A stretch of DNA of 54,919 nt, taken from positions 1 to 54,919 of the forward strand of contig CAJXLA010000006.1 of assembly GCA_913055795.1 (NCBI GenBank), in the 5' to 3' direction. The DNA comes from an uncultured Alcanivorax sp. Its GTDB lineage: Bacteria > Pseudomonadota > Gammaproteobacteria > Pseudomonadales > Alcanivoracaceae. Shown in pieces: positions 50,757 to 54,919 of this stretch. Both the position numbers and the translations under genes were made by a program. Position 1 is the first letter of the stretch; each line of letters starts with the position of its first letter. The notes under the pieces were generated by a model. It made no database searches. It saw only the letters and a program-made list of their open reading frames with translations, and had not been told where the DNA came from.

Positions 50757-51986
50757 ATGGCCACCCGCAAGAAGAAGGCAGCATCGGCGCGCAAGAAGAC
50801 ACCGGCGAAAAAAGCGGCTACAAAGAAAGCCGCCGCCTCGGCTCGCAAGCAAACCGCGGCCCAAAAGGCCGCTGCCAAGAAAACCGCCGCGAAGAAAACC
50901 GCGGCTCGCAAGAGCGCAGCGAAAAAGACTGTAGCGAAAAAGGCCGCTGCAAAGAAAGCGGCGTCCAGGAAAGCTGCGGCCAACAAGACCGCCGCCAGCA
51001 AGACTGCAGCCAAGAAAACGGCTGCAAAGAAGGCGGCTGCGAAGAAGACCGCCGTAAAGAAGGCAGCGGCGAAAAAGGCAGCCACGACCTCAAAAGCCGC
51101 TTCGAAGAAAACTGCGGCAAAAAAGGCAACCGCAAAGAAGACCGCCCCGAAGAAAGCCGCCGTCAAAAAGGCCGCCAGCAAAACCTCGGCCCGCAAGAGT
51201 AGCGCCAGCCAGTCGGCTGCAGGGAAGAAAAAGGCTGCAGCCGGAAAAGCCGCCACGGCGAAAAAGGCGGTAGCGAAGAAGACCGCGGCACCGAAGAAAA
51301 CCGCCGCGAAAAAGACGGCCACCCCTTCAAAGTCGGCGAGCAAGACCTCGGCGAAGAAAACCGCAACGGCAACCCGAAAGGCCTCGACCGCGTCGAAAGC
51401 GACAGCGCCGAAAAAGCAGGCAGCGTCCGCCGGCAAGACGAGCACCGGAAAGAGTGCGGCGCAAAAGAGCGCCCCGGCGCAGCAGAGCTCCGGCAGCAAG
51501 CCGTCGAAAGCGAACACCGCCACCATGCGCAAGGACTCGGATGCACGCGCCCGGGCCCGGGGTCAGGAAGGCACACTGATCCACGGGCTGAGCCCCTATC
51601 ATCCGGGCGAGACCGAGGAGTTCATGAACGATGCGCAGAAGGAGCACTTCCGCGCCATCCTTGAAGCCTGGCGGCACGAGCTCATGGAAGAGGCGGATCG
51701 CACCATGCACCATCTGCAGGACGAGGCCCATAATCTGCCGGACCCGGCGGATCGTGCTACCCAGGAAGAGGAATTCGCTCTGGAGCTGCGCACCCGGGAC
51801 CGTGAGCGCAAGCTGCTCAAGAAGATCGAAAAGGCGGTGGACAAGATTGATCATGATGAATACGGCTTCTGCGAGGCCTGTGGCATCGAGATCAGCATCC
51901 GCCGTCTGGAAGCCCGGCCCACGGCCGAGCTGTGCATCGATTGCAAGGAACTGGCCGAGATCAAGGAAAAGCAGATCGCCGGCTGA
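50757..51986 (+). CDS. dksA: DksA with a long histone-H1-like Lys/Ala-rich N-terminal domain
   Basis: A 409-residue protein. The C-terminal part (about 278-409) is a complete DksA: LSPYHPGETEEFMND, the coiled-coil tip D329-P-A-D332-R-A334 and a zinc finger with Cys372, 375, 393 and 396. It binds RNA polymerase and, with ppGpp, regulates rRNA and amino-acid promoters. The first ~260 residues consist of repeating KKxA/AAKK units (Lys, Ala, Thr, Ser) like histone H1 tails or AlgP, strongly basic and probably disordered and DNA-binding. The ATG at 50757 has AAGGGAG upstream; 50736 is an alternative start. A terminator follows. Confidence 0.92.
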   Translation: MATRKKKAASARKKTPAKKAATKKAAASARKQTAAQKAAAKKTAAKKTAARKSAAKKTVAKKAAAKKAASRKAAANKTAASKTAAKKTAAKKAAAKKTAVKKAAAKKAATTSKAASKKTAAKKATAKKTAPKKAAVKKAASKTSARKSSASQSAAGKKKAAAGKAATAKKAVAKKTAAPKKTAAKKTATPSKSASKTSAKKTATATRKASTASKATAPKKQAASAGKTSTGKSAAQKSAPAQQSSGSKPSKANTATMRKDSDARARARGQEGTLIHGLSPYHPGETEEFMNDAQKEHFRAILEAWRHELMEEADRTMHHLQDEAHNLPDPADRATQEEEFALELRTRDRERKLLKKIEKAVDKIDHDEYGFCEACGIEISIRRLEARPTAELCIDCKELAEIKEKQIAG

Positions 51987-52008
51987 CATCCTGGTTTCAC
52001 CAGAGTGA

Positions 52009-52037
52009 ACGCCGGGCCCTGCCCGGCGTTTTTGTTT
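52009..52037 (+). terminator. intrinsic terminator after dksA
   Basis: Perfect 9-bp stem ACGCCGGGC/GCCCGGCGT with a CCT loop, followed by TTTTTGTTT. It lies directly before the gluQ ATG at 52044, separating the two genes or attenuating read-through. Confidence 0.9.
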
Positions 52038-52043
52038 GTGCCC

Positions 52044-52925
52044 ATGTCATCAGCGAATACTACATACCGGGGACGCTTCGCCCCTTCGCCCACCGGGCCG
52101 CTGCACCGGGGTTCGCTCACCACGGCCCTGGCTAGCTGGCTGGAAGCACGCCGGCATGGCGGCGTCTGGCTGGTGCGCATGGACGACCTGGATCCGCCCC
52201 GGCAGGCCCCGGGCGCGGCCGAGACCCTGATCCGCCAGCTCACGGAACTGGGTCTGGAACCGGACGAACCCGTTTATTACCAGAGCCGACGTTCCGAAGC
52301 CTATCGGGCCGCCGTGGAGCAGCTGCTCGAGCAGGGGCATGCCTTTTACTGCAAGCTCTCGCGCAAGCAACTGCGCGAACGGGGTGGCATTCATCCGGGG
52401 GCTTCCGTGGCCGTAGCCCCGGATACGGACAGCGCCATCCGGCTGGCCGTACCAGACAGGCCGGTCCATTTCGACGATCTTTTCCAGGGCCGGCAGGAGG
52501 CGGATCTTCAGGCGGAAGGCGGCGCCTTTACGCTGCAACGCCGGGACGGCCCCTTTGGCTATCAGCTCGCCTGTGCCCTGGATGAAGTCTGGCTGGGTAT
52601 TACCCATGTCATCCGTGGCGCGGACCTCATGGCCTCCACCCTGCGCCAGCAATGGGTTTTGCACCAGCTGGGACTCGCCGCGCCCGCCTACGGGCATTTG
52701 CCCGTCCTGGTGGACACCTCCGGCGAAAAACTGGCGAAATCCAGCGGTGCGCAAGCCGTGGACACGAGCGCACCCGGGGCTACGCTGACCCGGGCGCTGG
52801 AGCTGCTGGCGCAACAGCCGCCGGCGGAGCTGGCGCGGGGGCGCGCCCAGGAGGTGCTGGACTGGGCCCGGGCGCATTGGCGCCCCGAACGCCTCCATGG
52901 CGTAACCGAAACCAGGGTCGGCTGA
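52044..52925 (+). CDS. gluQ: glutamyl-Q tRNA(Asp) synthetase
   Basis: A 293-residue truncated GluRS paralog that attaches glutamate to queuosine in tRNA-Asp. The catalytic core has the HIGH-type PLHRGSL (His21), the DDLDPPR element, RGADLMASTLRQ and KMSKS-type KLAKS. It lacks the anticodon domain, as expected. The zinc-binding Cys pattern (CxC...YxxxC in E. coli) is degenerate: Cys103 remains but Leu105 replaces the second Cys and the later Tyr/Cys pair is missing. The ATG at 52044 was chosen since it opens just after the dksA terminator; the dksA-gluQ order is conserved. Confidence 0.92.
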   Translation: MSSANTTYRGRFAPSPTGPLHRGSLTTALASWLEARRHGGVWLVRMDDLDPPRQAPGAAETLIRQLTELGLEPDEPVYYQSRRSEAYRAAVEQLLEQGHAFYCKLSRKQLRERGGIHPGASVAVAPDTDSAIRLAVPDRPVHFDDLFQGRQEADLQAEGGAFTLQRRDGPFGYQLACALDEVWLGITHVIRGADLMASTLRQQWVLHQLGLAAPAYGHLPVLVDTSGEKLAKSSGAQAVDTSAPGATLTRALELLAQQPPAELARGRAQEVLDWARAHWRPERLHGVTETRVG

Positions 52926-52992
52926 AACACGGCTTTTTTACAGTTCGGCAATATCCGGGCTAGTATCCGGTACGAACCATCCGGAGCCGTCC

Positions 52993-53169
52993 ATGTACAC
53001 TGATCGACTCTTGATCATTTTCATCCTGGGCACCTATCTGATGTCGCCGGCCATCATTGAATGGTGGAGCGAAGGGGGCAACGCCTGGTACCGCCCCTAT
53101 TTGATCTGGCTGTTCCTGATCGTGCTGAGCTTCTGGATCGGCAAGAGCCGGGACGTCGATGGACTATAG
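52993..53169 (+). CDS. 58-residue small membrane protein upstream of the CbrA-like gene
   Basis: A short protein starting MYTDRLLIIFILGTYLMSP with two hydrophobic helices (about 6-20 and 37-50) separated by a WWSEGGNAWYRP loop. The start has CCGGAG upstream and the gene overlaps the next start by 11 bases, so translation is probably coupled. A small ORF (cbrX) occupies this position in Pseudomonas putida cbrAB, as far as I recall; homology of this one is inferred from position and design only. Confidence 0.7.
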   Translation: MYTDRLLIIFILGTYLMSPAIIEWWSEGGNAWYRPYLIWLFLIVLSFWIGKSRDVDGL

Positions 53170-54805
53170 TCTTACCCAGCTCTTCCTCATCGCCGTCGGC
53201 TACCTGCTGCTGCTGTTCACCGCGGCCTGGGTCACCGACCGGGGCTGGCTGCCCGCGCGGTTCGTGCGCCACCCGGCGGTCTATGTATTTTCCCTGGGCG
53301 TCTATGCCAGTGCCTGGGCCACCTACGGCAGCGTGGGCTATGCCCATGCATACGGCTACAACTTCCTGGCCTATTTTCTGGGCATCTCCGGGGTTTTTCT
53401 GCTGGCCCCCATTCTGCTGGCGCCCATTCTCCGTCTGACCACCACCTATCAGCTGAGCTCGCTCGCGGACCTGTTTGCGTTTCGTTACCGCAGCCGTTTC
53501 GCGGGCACGCTGACCACCCTCATGATGATCGCCGCCACGCTTCCGTTGCTGGCGCTGCAGATCAAGGCGGTGGCGGAATCCATCCAGATCCTGAGCGGGC
53601 GTCAAAGCCCGGACCTCATGGCCTTCTGGTTCTGTCTGGTGATCACGGTCTTTGCGATTCTCTTCGGCGCCCGCCACGCCACGGCCCGGGAAAAGCATGA
53701 AGGGCTGGTGGTGGCCATTGCACTGGAATCCGTGATCAAGGTAGCCGCCTTCGCCGGGGTGGGCCTGCTGGCCCTGTTCGGCGTCTTTGACGGCCCCCTG
53801 GATCTCTCGCGCTGGCTCAACGACAACCCGCAGATGCTGGAACGCCTCTATGCGCCGCTACAGGACGGAACCTGGCACAGCCTGATCCTGGCTTTTTTCG
53901 TCTCGGCGGTGGTCATGCCCCACATGTTCCACATGGCCTTCACGGAGAACCTGAACCCGCGCGCGCTTTTGAGCGCCAGCTGGGGCCTGCCGCTGCTGCT
54001 GCTGCTCATGGCCCTGTGGGTGCCGATCATCCTCTGGGCCGGTGTGGCCGAAAAGGTAACCACGGCGCCGGATTACTTCTCGCTGGGCATCGGGTTCATC
54101 ACGGACGGCCCGGGGGCCATTCTGGGCTATCTGGCCGGGCTCGCCGGCGCCAGCGGCATTCTGATCGTGGCGACGCTGGCGCTTTCGTCCATGTGTCTGA
54201 ACCACCTGGTACTGCCCGGCCGGCGCCTGCGGCAGGGCGAAAACCTCTACCGCTGGCTGCTCTGGTTGCGCCGGTTGCTCATTGTGGGCGTGCTCGCGCT
54301 TGCCTATGCGTTCTATACCGCCACCACCGAGCAGAGTCTGTCGGAACTGGGTGTGCTGGCCTTCGTGGCCACGCTGCAGTTCGTGCCGGGACTCATCGGC
54401 GCGCTCTTCTGGCCCGGCGGCAACCGCAACGGCCTCTTCGCCGGTCTGATTGCCGGTTTCACGATCTGGACAATCGCCCTGCTGTTGCCCGTCCTCGAAT
54501 CCAACTGGCAATTCGAGCCCCTGCTGGGGCCCGCCGGACTGTTGCGCCCGGACCCGGCCCAACAGTGGCACAACATCGCCGCCGCTTCCATTATCGCCAA
54601 TACCCTGGTTTTCGCGCTGGTATCGCTGTTTACCCGCACGCGCGAAACCGAGATCAATGCCGCCGAAACCTGTGCCGTGGACAGTCTGCGCCGGCCGTAC
54701 CGCTGGGAGCTGGAAAGCGAAACCGTGGACGACTTTATCGCCTCGCTCACCGAAGCCCTGGGCCCGGTCACCGCCGAGCGGGAAGTGGAACTCGCCCTGC
54801 CCGAG
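53159..54805 (+). CDS. cbrA: CbrA-like sensor histidine kinase, N-terminal part (interrupted)
   Basis: About 549 residues of the SLC5/PutP-like membrane domain of a CbrA-type sensor kinase, involved elsewhere in carbon/nitrogen control and histidine uptake. About 13 membrane helices begin with YSLTQLFLIAVGYLLLLF and include YQLSSLADLFAFRYRS and VMPHMFHMAFTENLNPRA. After the juxtamembrane SLRRPYRWELESE and AEREVELAL, family members continue into a linker and kinase core, but here the frame turns into unrelated Arg/His-rich sequence. The kinase domain is missing. The start overlaps the small upstream ORF. The gene is broken by a join near 54,800 or by the window end. Confidence 0.8.
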
Positions 54806-54919
54806 ACGGGCGTTGATCGTGTTCGCCAGCGGCGCAAAGATAGCGAAGCTCATCGCCATCACGATCGTCGCCAGCCCGAGTGCGAACACCGGATCGAGCC
54901 CACCCCCGTTGCGATTCAG
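54800..54919 (-). CDS. 5'-truncated fragment resembling an MFS transporter helix
   Basis: On the minus strand, the last 120 bases read in one open frame as a hydrophobic helix, LDPVFALGLATIVMAMSF then AIFAPLANTINARLG, typical of the first helix of major-facilitator proteins such as nitrate/nitrite carriers. Beyond LG the frame enters the antisense of the CbrA gene and loses protein character. It is partial at the window end, and the true start is outside the window or at the GTG near 54889. Family assignment is tentative. Confidence 0.4.

Noticed and set aside
53858-54799. Minus-strand open frame continuing from the MFS-like helix into the CbrA gene
   Set aside because: Only the first ~30 residues look like protein. 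The rest is the antisense of the CbrA membrane domain, so it is not one gene.

Overview
The window is about 55 kb of high-GC bacterial chromosome. The gene content and order (miaB-phoH-ybeY-corC-lnt, and leuS-lptE-holA-proA-nadD-rsfS-rlmH-mrdA-rodA-mltB-rlpA-dacA-dat-ybeD-lipB-lipA) are those of a Gammaproteobacterium. A mitochondrial-type sulfide:quinone oxidoreductase operon, a TorF-type porin, class I aldolase beside a PfkB kinase, and generally acidic proteins suggest a Chromatiales/Ectothiorhodospiraceae-like or Salinisphaera-like, possibly moderately halophilic organism. That placement is inference; the sequence only secures the class.

Layout. 1-5.1 kb: an isoprenylcysteine methyltransferase-like membrane protein, a small lipoprotein, a TorF-family porin with tandem 3' hairpins, a secreted nuclease/phosphatase translationally coupled to a periplasmic copper chaperone, and miaB. 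5.2-12 kb: phoH, ybeY, corC and lnt, with two unfamiliar TPR membrane proteins lodged tail-to-tail between corC and lnt (one a rhomboid that has lost its catalytic His, the other a B-box-like zinc-finger protein). 12.5-17 kb: a sulfide-oxidation operon (persulfide dioxygenase, a DUF442-SQR fusion, a SulP transporter) behind a near-consensus sigma70 promoter. 17-25.5 kb: a DUF218 protein, leuS-lptE-holA, a DJ-1 protein, a TcmP-like methyltransferase, an M48 lipoprotein and an alpha/beta-hydrolase-PilZ fusion. 25.6-38.6 kb: proA through lipA, a long run of tightly packed housekeeping and cell-wall genes with a divergent spermidine-synthase homolog inserted before dacA. 38.6-42.3 kb: a CPA2 antiporter with a RCK domain, a tandem universal stress protein, a 110-bp MITE and two small genes. 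42.3-48.6 kb: a TPR lipoprotein, PBP1B, a PfkB/adenosine kinase, class I fructose-bisphosphate aldolase and SrkA. 48.7-54.9 kb: sfsA, an aminotransferase, DksA carrying a long histone-H1-like Lys/Ala tail, GluQ-RS with a degenerate zinc site, and a small membrane ORF overlapping a CbrA-like sensor kinase.

The last ~120 bases do not continue the CbrA reading frame sensibly. On the opposite strand they encode what looks like the first membrane helix of an MFS-type transporter, so the window end is probably a chimeric join or a rearrangement breakpoint near 54,800.

Most of the window is ordinary conserved core genome. The parts most worth a second look are the pseudo-rhomboid/B-box TPR pair, the H1-DksA fusion, the hydrolase-PilZ fusion, the DUF442-SQR operon, the MITE with its relatives, the purine-rich palindromic intergenic repeats, and the window-end breakpoint. 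No rRNA, tRNA, CRISPR array, prophage or intact transposase gene was recognised.
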